This document shows, in pieces, positions 1 through 8,281 of a stretch of DNA of 64,000 nucleotides. Source of the DNA: an uncultured Desulfobacteraceae bacterium (GTDB lineage: Bacteria > Desulfobacterota > Desulfobacteria > Desulfobacterales > UBA5852); the NCBI GenBank assembly GCA_913060875.1, contig CAJXSL010000001.1, forward strand, positions 512,464 through 576,463, in the 5' to 3' direction. The notes under the pieces were generated by a model. The model made no database searches, had not been told where the DNA came from, and saw nothing but the letters and a program-made list of their open reading frames with translations. Numbering within the stretch: the stretch's first letter is position 1; the number at the start of each line of letters is the position of its first letter. Position numbers and translations under genes: made by a program.

Positions 1-36
1 GTACGGTTCACCTAAAAGCAGCCGGGGAGGTGATCC

Positions 37-300
37 ATGTATGCCCTTGTTTATGACGAAAACGACCCCCAACAACCGCTCATGGAAGTCATTTCACTGC
101 ACAAAACCAGGGAGGCCGCGGAAAGAGCCCTGACCAAGCGGATGAAACGTTTGGACAAACGTGTGTGGGAATGTGACACGCGCATTGTCTGGATCGCGCA
201 ACGGGTCCGCCCGATGGACCTGGTGGCGCCCAAAGACGTTGCCACCTGGCGTCCCGGCGAAGCGATTCCCTTTGGGGAGCAGTTCAGTGACGCGGACTGA
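37..300 (+). CDS. hypothetical protein, 87 aa
   Basis: A small soluble protein with no signal peptide or membrane segment and no family I recognise. It is rich in charged residues: the N-terminal half looks like an amphipathic helix (residues 20-45, many Arg, Lys and Glu), and the C-terminal third is Pro/Ala-rich. The ATG at 37 follows a strong Shine-Dalgarno sequence (GGGGAGGTG, 25-33), which supports real translation. It may close an operon that begins before the window. No function is proposed. Confidence 0.6.
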   Translation: MYALVYDENDPQQPLMEVISLHKTREAAERALTKRMKRLDKRVWECDTRIVWIAQRVRPMDLVAPKDVATWRPGEAIPFGEQFSDAD

Positions 301-630
301 CGGCCTCCGGAAAGAACCGCTGGAACCGCGAGGCGGCATGGCCCGGGGTGTTGTTACGCGGCACGGTTGAAGGGAAAGATATGAGCATAATCCCGTTGAC
401 AGTGATCCGATCGATGGTATATGGGATCTCCACCGGTGCGCTATGGCCTTCACCAGCGCCTGGGCTGTCGACATGGCGGCACGCAGCTTGTTTTCCCGGC
501 GTCCCTGTGACGGCAGCCTGTTTTCGTCGAATTGGTCAGGCTCCGGTTGAATCGATGGCCCGATAGGCACTGACCGGCGGCGTGCCTGAAACGATCGTTG
601 AGCCGCCTTTTGATTCGCAGGGAGCAGGCC
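301..630. other. intergenic region upstream of the cytochrome operon
   Basis: No convincing gene lies here; the short open frames overlap one another on both strands and lack ribosome binding sites. It contains a candidate sigma-70 promoter at 396-423 and, just before the cytochrome, the Shine-Dalgarno GGGAG at 620-624. Confidence 0.5.
396..423 (+). promoter_or_regulatory. candidate sigma-70 promoter for the cytochrome-rhodanese operon
   Basis: TTGACA at 396-401 is followed after 16 bp by TATATG at 418-423. The position, about 200 bp before the cytochrome start, suits a promoter with a leader. This is a consensus match only. Confidence 0.4.
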
Positions 631-1980
631 ATGAAAATTGCTGCAGCCGTAGGCACCCTTTGCCTTGTCACCCCCTTGATCTTTCTTCCCGTCAGTCCGG
701 CATCCGCCCTGGATGCGTCGACCAGCAGTTGCGTCACCTGCCATACCGACGTCAAGGGGCTGATCCGTTTAGGCTGGGAAGTGGAGAAGGTCCGCGGAAA
801 AGCGCGTGTTTCCGCCGAAAACGAAGGCGAGGGCTGAGGGGGGCCGCTGGCTCCGTTGGAGCCATATGAAAAGATTTATGTCGATCCCGCTTTCCTGGAA
901 ACCGAGCATGGGCAGATTGCCTGTGTCGATTGCCACGGCGGCAACCCGGAGGATCCGAACTGGCAAACCGCCCATGATAACCTCGTCAAGGATCCCACCT
1001 TTCCCGATCCGGAAAAAACATGTGGTGAATGCCATCCGGACATCGCTGCGGGTGCAGCCACCAGCCTGCATTACACGATTGCCCCGATCGGGCGCGTCAT
1101 CGAGCGGCGCATGGGGCCGGCCCCGGAAAATGTCCGCCAGGCCATGGCCACGGCCCGGGAGCGGCACTGCGGCCAGTGTCATGCCAGCTGCGGCCAGTGC
1201 CACGTCAGTCGCCCGGACTACGTCCGCGGCGGTTTCCTGACCGGGCATCAATTCAAGAAGACGCCGCCGATGGAGACCACCTGTGCAAGCTGCCACGGCG
1301 GGCGTATTTTCGGGGAATTTACCGGGCTGAACAAGAAGATTCCCGCCGACACCCATTTTGCCGACGAAGATATGACCTGCATGGACTGCCACAAGGCCGA
1401 CCAGATGCATGCGGCGGCGGACGGGGTTGCCACCCGGCGCCAGTCGCCAACCCGTCCCCGCTGTGAAGCATGCCATCCCGAAGCCGTGGCGGAAGACAGC
1501 CCGCGGCCGGCCCACCAGATTCATCGCCGCAAGGTGGCCTGCCAGGTCTGCCACGCCCAGCCGGCCAAACAATGCTACGGGTGTCATGTGGGCACCGACA
1601 AGAAAAACATCCCCTACTTCAAATGCCAGAAGACGACGCTGGATTTCAAGATCGGCCTCAATCCGGATCCGAGCCCGGATCGCCCCTGCCGGTATTCGGT
1701 CAAACGGCACCCGCCGATTGTTCCGGAGACCTTCGACTACTACAGCCCCGGGGCATTGAAACACTTTGACCAGGAACCCACCTGGAAATCCGGCGCACCC
1801 CATACGATTCGGCGCCGCACGCCCCAGAACGCGGCCTGCAACAACTGCCACGGCAACCGCGAGCTTTTTCTGGATGTAAAGGACCTGGCCGACTGGGAGC
1901 GCAAGGCCAATGCCGCCGTGGTGGTTTCGGACGAGAACCTGCCGCCCGCCATCGCACCCGAAGACATGCCCAAGAACTGA
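631..1980 (+). CDS. periplasmic multihaem c-type cytochrome with in-frame UGA (putative selenoprotein)
   Basis: A periplasmic electron-transfer protein read as one frame of 449 residues. An ATG at 631 with Shine-Dalgarno GGGAG gives a signal peptide (residues 1-26) and a first CXXCH; a single in-frame TGA at 835-837 (codon 69) follows; the same frame then runs to 1980 with ten more CXXCH motifs, so eleven haems in all. The part after the TGA has no good start of its own (a TTG at 856 without a ribosome site) and no export signal, so alone it could not become a cytochrome. A SECIS-like hairpin (848-864) sits 10 bases after the TGA. I infer selenocysteine insertion at codon 69. A nonsense mutation or sequencing error would instead make this a pseudogene. 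It is followed 48 bp later by a secreted rhodanese, probably in one operon. Confidence 0.7.
848..864 (+). promoter_or_regulatory. SECIS-like stem-loop just after the in-frame UGA
   Basis: A perfect 7-bp stem (848-854 with 858-864) encloses the three-base loop GTT, so G is the first loop base. The loop begins 17 nt after the TGA. Bacterial SECIS elements are known as hairpins close behind the UGA with a G early in the apical loop, so both spacing and loop fit. No folding program was run. Confidence 0.5.
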
Positions 1981-2028
1981 CGGCCGGTTTTACGGCCGTT
2001 GTAATAAAAACGCGAAAGGAGATCGAAT

Positions 2029-2655
2029 ATGAAAAGAATTGCATGTTGGACACTGGCTGCCATGGTTACGCTGTTTCTGGTGGGTTCACCGGCGCTGGCC
2101 GGATATGCTTACAAAACCAATAAACCCCACCTGGGAGGGGACGTAACACCGGTGGAAGCCTTTGAGATGCTCCAGAAGAATCCGGACCACACCTTCCTGG
2201 TGGATTGCCGGACCCGGGCGGAATACCAGTTCGTCGGCCATGCCGAAGGGTCCTACAATGTGCCGATCCGTTTTCTGACCACCAAGGTCGGCAAAAAGGG
2301 CTACAGCGAAGTGGGCAATCCCGATTTTGGCAAGGATCTGTTGGCCCGTTTCAATCCGGAGACCGATACCCTCATCATCCTTTGCCGCAGCGGGAACCGC
2401 AGCTGTGCCGGGTGCAACGAAGCCATCAAGGCCGGCTGGGCCGAAGACAAAGTCTTCAACCTGATGGGCGGATTCGAAGGCGGCAAGAACAAGAACAAGG
2501 CCAGCAGCTTCTACGGCCAGCGCTGGGCCGGCGGCTGGAAACTGGAAGGCCTGCCCTGGACCTACAAGATGGACAAGACCCTGATGTACAAACCGGATGT
2601 CGACAAGATGGCCGGCGTGGAAAACAACGACCTCTTGAAGGTCGCCCAGAAATAG
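2029..2655 (+). CDS. periplasmic rhodanese-domain protein
   Basis: A 208-residue exported protein with a signal peptide (1-24, ending SPALA) and one rhodanese domain (about 38-170). The active-site loop is CRSGNRS at 119-125, so the catalytic Cys119 is present; two further cysteines (126 and 129) follow it closely, which is unusual and could form extra chalcogen- or disulfide-bonding sites. The last 40 residues form a Lys/Tyr-rich tail. Rhodaneses carry sulfane sulfur or other chalcogens on the loop cysteine. Its place 48 bp behind the multihaem cytochrome, with its own AAAGGAG site, suggests that the two work together in the periplasm, for example on sulfur, selenium or tellurium species (inference). 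Confidence 0.85.
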   Translation: MKRIACWTLAAMVTLFLVGSPALAGYAYKTNKPHLGGDVTPVEAFEMLQKNPDHTFLVDCRTRAEYQFVGHAEGSYNVPIRFLTTKVGKKGYSEVGNPDFGKDLLARFNPETDTLIILCRSGNRSCAGCNEAIKAGWAEDKVFNLMGGFEGGKNKNKASSFYGQRWAGGWKLEGLPWTYKMDKTLMYKPDVDKMAGVENNDLLKVAQK

Positions 2656-3048
2656 CAGCAGACCCGAAACACCTCGCTGCAAATCCGAAGGGCTGGTGCA
2701 CGGCACCGGCCCTTCCTGTTTTAGGGGTGGCTTTACGAAGCCCGTGCGGCGGTAGACCATCCCGATCAGAGTGAACGGAAGCCCTCCCTGGGGCCTCATC
2801 GTCAGTCATTATTCCACTCTCTGCAATATAACAACCTGAAATCGATTCGAAATATTTGTATCGTAAATTGCCCTGAAGGTCGAATTGCCTTTGGCGGCGG
2901 GATTATATATTGATTTGCCCTTCCTGTTGTGCACAATCTACCAGCCGTACGCATCACCCGGCAGGCGATCGCAACCGACAACCGCTGGATGGCCTGCGCC
3001 GGCCGAGGATGGACCTGAAACGCCTTTTACCGCCCGGGGAGTATTTGC
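2656..3048. other. intergenic region before the sigma-54 activator
   Basis: Contains the terminator of the rhodanese gene (2687-2722). The rest is moderately AT-rich around 2820-2880 and shows no supported gene. The activator's Shine-Dalgarno (GGGGAG) is at about 3037-3042. Confidence 0.5.
2687..2722 (+). terminator. rho-independent terminator of the cytochrome-rhodanese operon
   Basis: A 13-bp stem (2687-2699 with 2703-2715, one G-T pair) closes on a three-base loop and is followed by a T-containing tail. It lies 31 bp after the rhodanese stop codon. Confidence 0.65.
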
Positions 3049-4821
3049 ATGCCGGAAGAAACACCCCGCCGCCTATCACCGCTGCCACCGTTTTGGTCGG
3101 CTGTTTTCAACGCATCTTATAACGGCATTATCGTCATTGACCGTGAAGGTGTTATCGCCCTATACAACCAGGCTGCCCGCCGGATTTTCGGTGAGGGCCA
3201 CACCGCTTATGTGGGACGCCATATCTCCGATATCCGTCCGGGGGTATGGGATGACATGCGCCGCATCATGCAAAACGGCGAACCCCAGATCGGGCTGAAA
3301 CTGAACCTCAGCAACATCACCATCATCGCCAACCGCAGCCCTGTCATCGTGGACGGCCAGGTCCGGGGTCTCATCTCGGTATTCCAGGACATTTCCGAAT
3401 ACGAGACCATCACGAGTGAGCTCGAGAGCTTCCAGCGCCTGAACCACGAACTGGCTGCCATTATCGAATCGTCCCACGACGGGCTTTACGTCACCGACGG
3501 CAACGCCAACACCATCCGGGTCAACCACTCCTATGAGCGCATCACGGGGCTGCAGCGCGACCAATTGATTGGCCGCAACATGAACGATCTGGTGCGTGAG
3601 CGTATTTTCGATCACTCCGTCACCCTGGAGGTCGTCAAGAAGCGGGGGCAGGTCACCATCATGCAGCAGATCAAAGGGGACAAGCAGGTCATGGTGACGG
3701 GCACCCCCATTTTCGACGATGCCGGCGAGATAACCTTTGTGGTGACCAACGTGCGGGATATCACCGAGCTGAATGATCTCCGCCACAAGCTCGAGACCAG
3801 CGAGCGCATCACCTCCCGTTACTTCCAGGCTCTCAAGGAGCACGACGGCATCGAACACGCCCTGCAGGACATGGTCATCAAGAGCCGGCGCATGATGCAG
3901 GTGGTCCGGCAGGCCACCAAGGTGGCCGATACGGAAACGTCCATACTGCTCCTGGGCGAGTCCGGTGTCGGCAAGAGCATGTTGGCCCGCCTGATTCACC
4001 AGATGAGCCGGCGCAAAGACCGACCCTTCGTCAAGATCAACTGCGGCACCATTCCCAGTTCGCTGATGGAAAGCGAACTGTTCGGCTACGAGAAGGGGGC
4101 TTTCACCGGTGCGGTGACCGGCGGCAAGGCCGGTTTGATCGAGGCCGGCCACAGCGGTACGGTATTTCTGGACGAAATCGCCGAGATCCGGCCGGATCTG
4201 CAGGTCAAACTGTTGGAAATCATCGAGGAGAAAACCTTTACGCGGGTCGGGGGCAACCGCTCCCAAAAAGCGGACGTCCGCATCCTGGCCGCCACCAACC
4301 GGGACCTGCAGGCAATGATGCGGCAGGGGGAGTTTCGGCAGGACCTCTATTACCGCCTCAACGTGATTCCCATTGCCATCCCGCCCCTGCGGGAGCGCCC
4401 CGAGGATATCCCCGCTTTGGCCCTGAACGTGCTGGAAACCTACAACCGGGCGCACCAGACCGCCAAACGCGTGGAGCCCAAGGTGATCGATGCGCTCAAC
4501 CGCTATGATTTCCCGGGCAACGTGCGCGAGCTGATCCATATCATGGAGCGGATGATTCTGCTCAGTGAGGGCAACCTGGTGACCCTGGAGGACCTGCCCG
4601 AGGAAGTCAAGACGCCCACCTGCCGGCTTCCGGATTGGCACTCCGAGGGGCTGACTCTCAAGGAGTCCGTCCAGGCCCTCGAAGTGCAGATGATTCGCCA
4701 GGCCCTGGAAGAGACGGCAACCCTGGCCGAGGCCGCCGCTCGTCTGGACATCCATCCCACCACCCTGTGGCGCAAGATGACACGCTATGCCATCCCTCTA
4801 GTTAATGCAGAAATGCAATAG
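3049..4821 (+). CDS. PAS-domain sigma-54-dependent transcriptional activator
   Basis: A 590-residue cytoplasmic enhancer-binding protein. Two PAS domains (about 15-125 and 130-250) form the sensor half; no receiver domain is present, so it probably senses a small ligand directly. The AAA+ domain (about 270-505) has Walker A GESGVGKS at 303-310 and the sigma-54 contact loop GAFTGA at 350-355. A Fis-type helix-turn-helix occupies the last 45 residues. It stands just upstream of, and in the same direction as, a transporter/oxidoreductase cluster that begins with a -24/-12 promoter and upstream palindromes, so it very likely activates that cluster. The domain layout resembles activators of aromatic, alcohol or aldehyde catabolism; the ligand is unknown. 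Confidence 0.9.
   Translation: MPEETPRRLSPLPPFWSAVFNASYNGIIVIDREGVIALYNQAARRIFGEGHTAYVGRHISDIRPGVWDDMRRIMQNGEPQIGLKLNLSNITIIANRSPVIVDGQVRGLISVFQDISEYETITSELESFQRLNHELAAIIESSHDGLYVTDGNANTIRVNHSYERITGLQRDQLIGRNMNDLVRERIFDHSVTLEVVKKRGQVTIMQQIKGDKQVMVTGTPIFDDAGEITFVVTNVRDITELNDLRHKLETSERITSRYFQALKEHDGIEHALQDMVIKSRRMMQVVRQATKVADTETSILLLGESGVGKSMLARLIHQMSRRKDRPFVKINCGTIPSSLMESELFGYEKGAFTGAVTGGKAGLIEAGHSGTVFLDEIAEIRPDLQVKLLEIIEEKTFTRVGGNRSQKADVRILAATNRDLQAMMRQGEFRQDLYYRLNVIPIAIPPLRERPEDIPALALNVLETYNRAHQTAKRVEPKVIDALNRYDFPGNVRELIHIMERMILLSEGNLVTLEDLPEEVKTPTCRLPDWHSEGLTLKESVQALEVQMIRQALEETATLAEAAARLDIHPTTLWRKMTRYAIPLVNAEMQ
4804..4819. promoter_or_regulatory. palindromic operator copy 1 (TGCA-N4-TGCA type)
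   Basis: AATGCA-GAAA-TGCAAT. It overlaps the last codons of the activator gene. It shares the form (A/T)TGCA-N4-TGCA(A/T) with the copies at 4822 and 4904. Likely an enhancer-binding site for the adjacent activator. Confidence 0.55.
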
Positions 4822-4837
4822 ATTGCAAATTTGCATT
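4822..4837. promoter_or_regulatory. palindromic operator copy 2
   Basis: ATTGCA-AATT-TGCATT, 2 bp after copy 1 (18 bp centre to centre). Starts at the end of the activator stop codon. Confidence 0.55.
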
Positions 4838-4903
4838 AAATCCGCATAAATAATTAATATAATACATAATGCTATTATATGCCATCTGTATAAACCAGCA
4901 ATA

Positions 4904-4919
4904 ATTGCAGATGTGCAAT
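4904..4919. promoter_or_regulatory. palindromic operator copy 3
   Basis: ATTGCA-GATG-TGCAAT, an almost perfect dyad. It lies about 80 bp upstream of the -24 element, a usual distance for an upstream activating sequence. The AT-rich stretch between copies 2 and 3 could allow DNA bending. Confidence 0.6.
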
Positions 4920-4998
4920 CTCAAAACTGAATGACGTTTATTTGTTTCAGATTGTTATTGCAATGATATCCGGTGGTTGGATTGATGGTTGGGGAGGG

Positions 4999-5014
4999 TG
5001 GCATGACGCTTGCT
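4999..5014 (+). promoter_or_regulatory. sigma-54 (-24/-12) promoter of the Liv/ADH/AOR cluster
   Basis: TGGCAT-GACGC-TTGCT matches the consensus TGGCAC-N5-TTGCW; the invariant GG (5000-5001) and GC (5012-5013) are separated by exactly 10 bp. Predicted start of transcription is near 5025, leaving a leader of about 85 nt before the first gene. Confidence 0.75.
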
Positions 5015-5108
5015 TTGGATTCTCCCCGCAGGATGCAACGTGCCCAAGCGAAAGGGGAGAACCACTCCCGGGATTTCTGGACCAATTGCAAAGGAGAGGA
5101 GAAGGAAA

Positions 5109-6365
5109 ATGCGCAACAAACGGTTGTTCATCTGTTTTGTGGTCGCCATTCTGGCCTTTATCGTGGTGCCCTTCTGCGTCAACGCCGCAGACAAAACCAT
5201 CAAGATCGGTGCCATGTATCCCATGACCGGGCGTGCCGGTCTTTACGGCAAGGATTCGGTGGCGGCCGCCGAGATGGCCATCGACGAGATCAACAGCAAG
5301 GGCGGTGTGGCCGGGTACAAGATCGACATTACCTTTACAGATAGCAAGGTCAAGCCGGCCTATGCCGTGCGGGTGGCCAAACGCTACATCACGGAAGACA
5401 AGGTAAATTTTCTTTTTGGTGTCGTCAGCTCAGGTGTCGGCCTGGCCGTTACGGAAATTTCCAACCAGTACAAGACCATTTTTGTGGGCACCGATCATGC
5501 CTCCACCCGGCTGACCGTGGATAACTTCCAGCCCTACTATTTCCGTGTCTCCAACAATACCTTCCAGTCCATGACAGCCGGAGCTCTCTACCTCAAAGAA
5601 CTGGCTGAGACCAAACCCTGGAAGAAGATCGCCTTCATCGGCCCGGACTATGCTTACGGCCACAGCCAGTGGGACGAAATTCGCTACAATCTTGAGCGTT
5701 ATGGGGTTGAATACGAGGTGGTGGGCGAATACTGGCCCAAAATCTATGCGCCGGATTATACCTCCTACATCACCTCCATCCTGAAGGATAAACCGGACGT
5801 CCTCATCTCCGGTTTCTGGGGTGGCGACACCGTGGCCTTCATCAAACAGGCCCAGGCCTACGGGCTTTTCAAGAAAACCCTGTACTTCCATCCGGATGCC
5901 GGCGGCAACTATGAGCTTATGAGTGCCATGGGGGCCGAACTGCCGGACGGCCTGGTGCTGGGTGCCCGTCACTACAACAATTGGCCGGAAACGGACCGCA
6001 ACCGCAATTTCGTCCAGGAGTTTCAAAAACGGACCGGCCGTTTTCCGACCTATGCTGCCCAGGGAGCCTATGCGGGCATCTATGCCATCGCCAACGCGGT
6101 GAAAGTTGTCGGCAACCCGGATGACACCGAAGCTCTGGTCAAGGCCCTGGAAGGGTTGAAGATCAGCCTGCCCGAAGACCCGGAGGGCTTCACCTCCTAC
6201 ATTCGTCCCGAAACCCATCAGATTACCCAGGTCATGGCCATCGGCACCACCATGGCCAACGATGATTTCCCACCGGCCAAAAAGATGCTCGGCAACTGGA
6301 AGATCTACAAAGCCGAAGATCTGGTACCGCCAGTGGAATACCTCGAGGAAAAACGCAAGAAGTAA
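5109..6365 (+). CDS. Liv-type ABC transporter substrate-binding protein (system 1)
   Basis: A periplasmic binding protein of 418 residues with a signal peptide (1-26, ending FCVNA) and the two-lobed Peripla_BP_6 fold; the mature protein opens with the typical KIGAMYPMTG strand. It delivers the ligand to the permeases encoded next. I chose the ATG at 5109 because it has an AAGGAGAGGAGAAGG-type ribosome site and starts the signal peptide. First gene after the sigma-54 promoter. Family members bind branched-chain amino acids but also amides, urea and aromatic acids; the neighbouring alcohol and aldehyde oxidoreductases argue against a plain amino-acid role. Confidence 0.85.
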   Translation: MRNKRLFICFVVAILAFIVVPFCVNAADKTIKIGAMYPMTGRAGLYGKDSVAAAEMAIDEINSKGGVAGYKIDITFTDSKVKPAYAVRVAKRYITEDKVNFLFGVVSSGVGLAVTEISNQYKTIFVGTDHASTRLTVDNFQPYYFRVSNNTFQSMTAGALYLKELAETKPWKKIAFIGPDYAYGHSQWDEIRYNLERYGVEYEVVGEYWPKIYAPDYTSYITSILKDKPDVLISGFWGGDTVAFIKQAQAYGLFKKTLYFHPDAGGNYELMSAMGAELPDGLVLGARHYNNWPETDRNRNFVQEFQKRTGRFPTYAAQGAYAGIYAIANAVKVVGNPDDTEALVKALEGLKISLPEDPEGFTSYIRPETHQITQVMAIGTTMANDDFPPAKKMLGNWKIYKAEDLVPPVEYLEEKRKK

Positions 6366-6377
6366 ACGTCATGAATG

Positions 6378-6400
6378 CCGGAGGGGTTCTGCCCCTCCGG
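6378..6400 (+). terminator. intercistronic hairpin after binding-protein gene 1
   Basis: A 9-bp perfect GC-rich stem (6378-6386 with 6392-6400), loop TTCTG, no long T-run. It sits between the binding-protein gene and the permease and probably protects the upstream mRNA or partly attenuates, giving more binding protein than permease. Confidence 0.5.
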
Positions 6401-6428
6401 TCGACACTTTTCCCGCGGAGCCGAAGCA

Positions 6429-7316
6429 ATGGATTTCTCTTTTTTCATCACCCAGACCATCAGCGGGCTGACCATGGCCACGCTCCTGTTTCTGGTGGCC
6501 AGCGGCCTGACCCTGATTTTCGGGGTCGGTAATGTGTTCAATTTCGCCCACGGCTCCTTCTATATGGTGGGCGCTTATTTCGGTTATCAGCTGGTCTCCA
6601 TCTGGGAGCTCAATTTCTGGGTCGCCTTGATACTGGCCGGTGTGGGGGCCGGTGTGGTGGGCATGCTGGCCGAATCCCTGTTCCTGCGCCGGATCTATGG
6701 CCGGGTCAATGAAGGGGGCTTCCAAATCCTGCTGACCTATTGTTTTATTCTCATCATCGACGATCTGGTCAAACTGGTCTGGGGGACCGAATACAAATCC
6801 TTGCCGCGGCCGAAAGGTTTCAGCGGGGCCTTGAACTTTGGGGATATCTATCTGCCCTCCTACAACCTGGTGATCATCGCGGTGGGATTGATCGTGGTGG
6901 TGGCGTCCTGGTGGATTCTGACCCGCACCCGGCCTGGTAAGATTGCCCGGGCGGCAGCGGTGGATCGGGAGATGGTGGACACTCTGGGGGTCAATGTGCC
7001 CCTGACCATGACCCTTGTCTTCGGCATTGCCACGGCCCTGGGCGGGATGGCCGGTGCCCTGGCCGCGCCCTTGCGGACGGTCACCCCGGGCGCCGGCGTG
7101 GAAGTCATCATCGATTCCCTGATCGTCGTCGTACTGGGCGGCATGGGGAATTTTTGGGGGGCCTGGCTGGGGGCCCTGCTTATCGGCGAAGTCAATGCCT
7201 TTGCCGTGGCCTTCCTGCCGAAATGGGCCAGCCTTTTCAGCTTTTTGGTGATGGTGATCGTTCTGATTTTTAAACCCGAAGGGCTTTTTTCCCCGCGACA
7301 GGTAAGGAAGGTATGA
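6429..7316 (+). CDS. Liv-type ABC permease, LivH family (system 1)
   Basis: A 295-residue inner-membrane permease with about eight hydrophobic segments and the LivH hallmark GxxxxFNFAHGSF near residue 40. It pairs with the LivM-type protein encoded next to form the channel. The ATG at 6429 is preferred over an upstream in-frame ATG (6375), whose extension is hydrophilic and overlaps the intercistronic hairpin. The stop overlaps the next start (ATGA at 7313), implying translational coupling. Confidence 0.88.
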   Translation: MDFSFFITQTISGLTMATLLFLVASGLTLIFGVGNVFNFAHGSFYMVGAYFGYQLVSIWELNFWVALILAGVGAGVVGMLAESLFLRRIYGRVNEGGFQILLTYCFILIIDDLVKLVWGTEYKSLPRPKGFSGALNFGDIYLPSYNLVIIAVGLIVVVASWWILTRTRPGKIARAAAVDREMVDTLGVNVPLTMTLVFGIATALGGMAGALAAPLRTVTPGAGVEVIIDSLIVVVLGGMGNFWGAWLGALLIGEVNAFAVAFLPKWASLFSFLVMVIVLIFKPEGLFSPRQVRKV

Positions 7317-8281
7317 CCATGAAATCCGGTCCCAAATTTTCCGCCGCCGTTCTCTGGACGCTCATGATTCTCGGGTTCGCCCTGGTGCCGGTGTTGATGC
7401 GATCCAGCTACCAGCTCAACCTGGCCAGTCACGTGCTCGTCTGGGGGCTTTTTGCGGTGGCCTTCAACATGCTCTGGGGCGTCACGGGCATGCTCTCCTT
7501 CGGCCAGGCGCTGTACTACGGCCTGGGGGCCTACTTTGTGGGTCTGATGGTGGAGTATCTCGGCAGCGCCTGGTACCTGCCGGCCATCGGCATCGGCATG
7601 CTGGCCGTGGCCGCCACCTCTTTTCTGCTCGGGCTGCTGGTCATCCGGGTGGGCGGCGTCTATTTCACCATGTTGACCCTGGCCTTCGGCCAGCTGGCCT
7701 GGCAGATCACCTTCAAGTGGTACGACTTTACCGGCGGCGACGACGGTATCCAGGGGATCGCGGCACCCGGTTTCCTGCAAAATCCCATCGCGTACTACTA
7801 TTTCCTGCTGGTCCTGGTCATGCTTTCCATCTGGATTCTCAAGCGCATGGCCTACAGTCCCTTCGGGCTGATGCTGCGCTGTGTGCGCCAGAACCCGGAG
7901 CGCGTGCGGTTTCTGGGCCGCCGGGTACGGCGCAACCAGCTGCGGGTGTACATGGTGTCATCGCTGTTTGCCGCCCTGGCCGGCAGCCTGATGGCCGGTA
8001 TCGACAACTCCATCCACACCGACATGTTTTTCTGGACCACCTCCGGAGAGGTTATCCTCATGTCGGTCCTGGGCGGGCTGAACCAGTTCTTCGGTCCCTT
8101 TGTGGGGGCGGCGGCCATTATCATTATCGAAGACATTGTCGGGGCCTGGACCGAATACTGGTCGCTGATCATCGGCAGCATCATCATGAGTATGGTGATC
8201 CTTTTCCCGAAGGGATTGGTGGGGGAACTGCACCAGCTTAAACTGCGGATGATGCCGCCCAAGGCACGGAGGTCGGAATGA
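7313..8281 (+). CDS. Liv-type ABC permease, LivM family (system 1)
   Basis: A 322-residue permease with around ten membrane segments. The family motif WGVTGMLSFGQA lies near residue 55, and a conserved LRCVRQNPERVRFLG cytoplasmic loop, which contacts the ATPase, near 185. It overlaps both neighbours by 4 bp (ATGA), so the core of system 1 is translationally coupled. The start could also be the ATG at 7319. Confidence 0.88.
   Translation: MTMKSGPKFSAAVLWTLMILGFALVPVLMRSSYQLNLASHVLVWGLFAVAFNMLWGVTGMLSFGQALYYGLGAYFVGLMVEYLGSAWYLPAIGIGMLAVAATSFLLGLLVIRVGGVYFTMLTLAFGQLAWQITFKWYDFTGGDDGIQGIAAPGFLQNPIAYYYFLLVLVMLSIWILKRMAYSPFGLMLRCVRQNPERVRFLGRRVRRNQLRVYMVSSLFAALAGSLMAGIDNSIHTDMFFWTTSGEVILMSVLGGLNQFFGPFVGAAAIIIIEDIVGAWTEYWSLIIGSIIMSMVILFPKGLVGELHQLKLRMMPPKARRSE

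Noticed and set aside
769..1851. A 360-codon open frame on the minus strand over the cytochrome
   Set aside because: It is the antisense of a GC-rich CXXCH-repeat gene; composition is Gly/Ala/Arg-rich, with no ribosome site or domain.
856..1980. A separate leaderless cytochrome gene starting at 856
   Set aside because: The start would be a TTG without a ribosome site and without a signal peptide, yet c-type haems are attached in the periplasm; the upstream in-frame segment supplies both signal and first haem.
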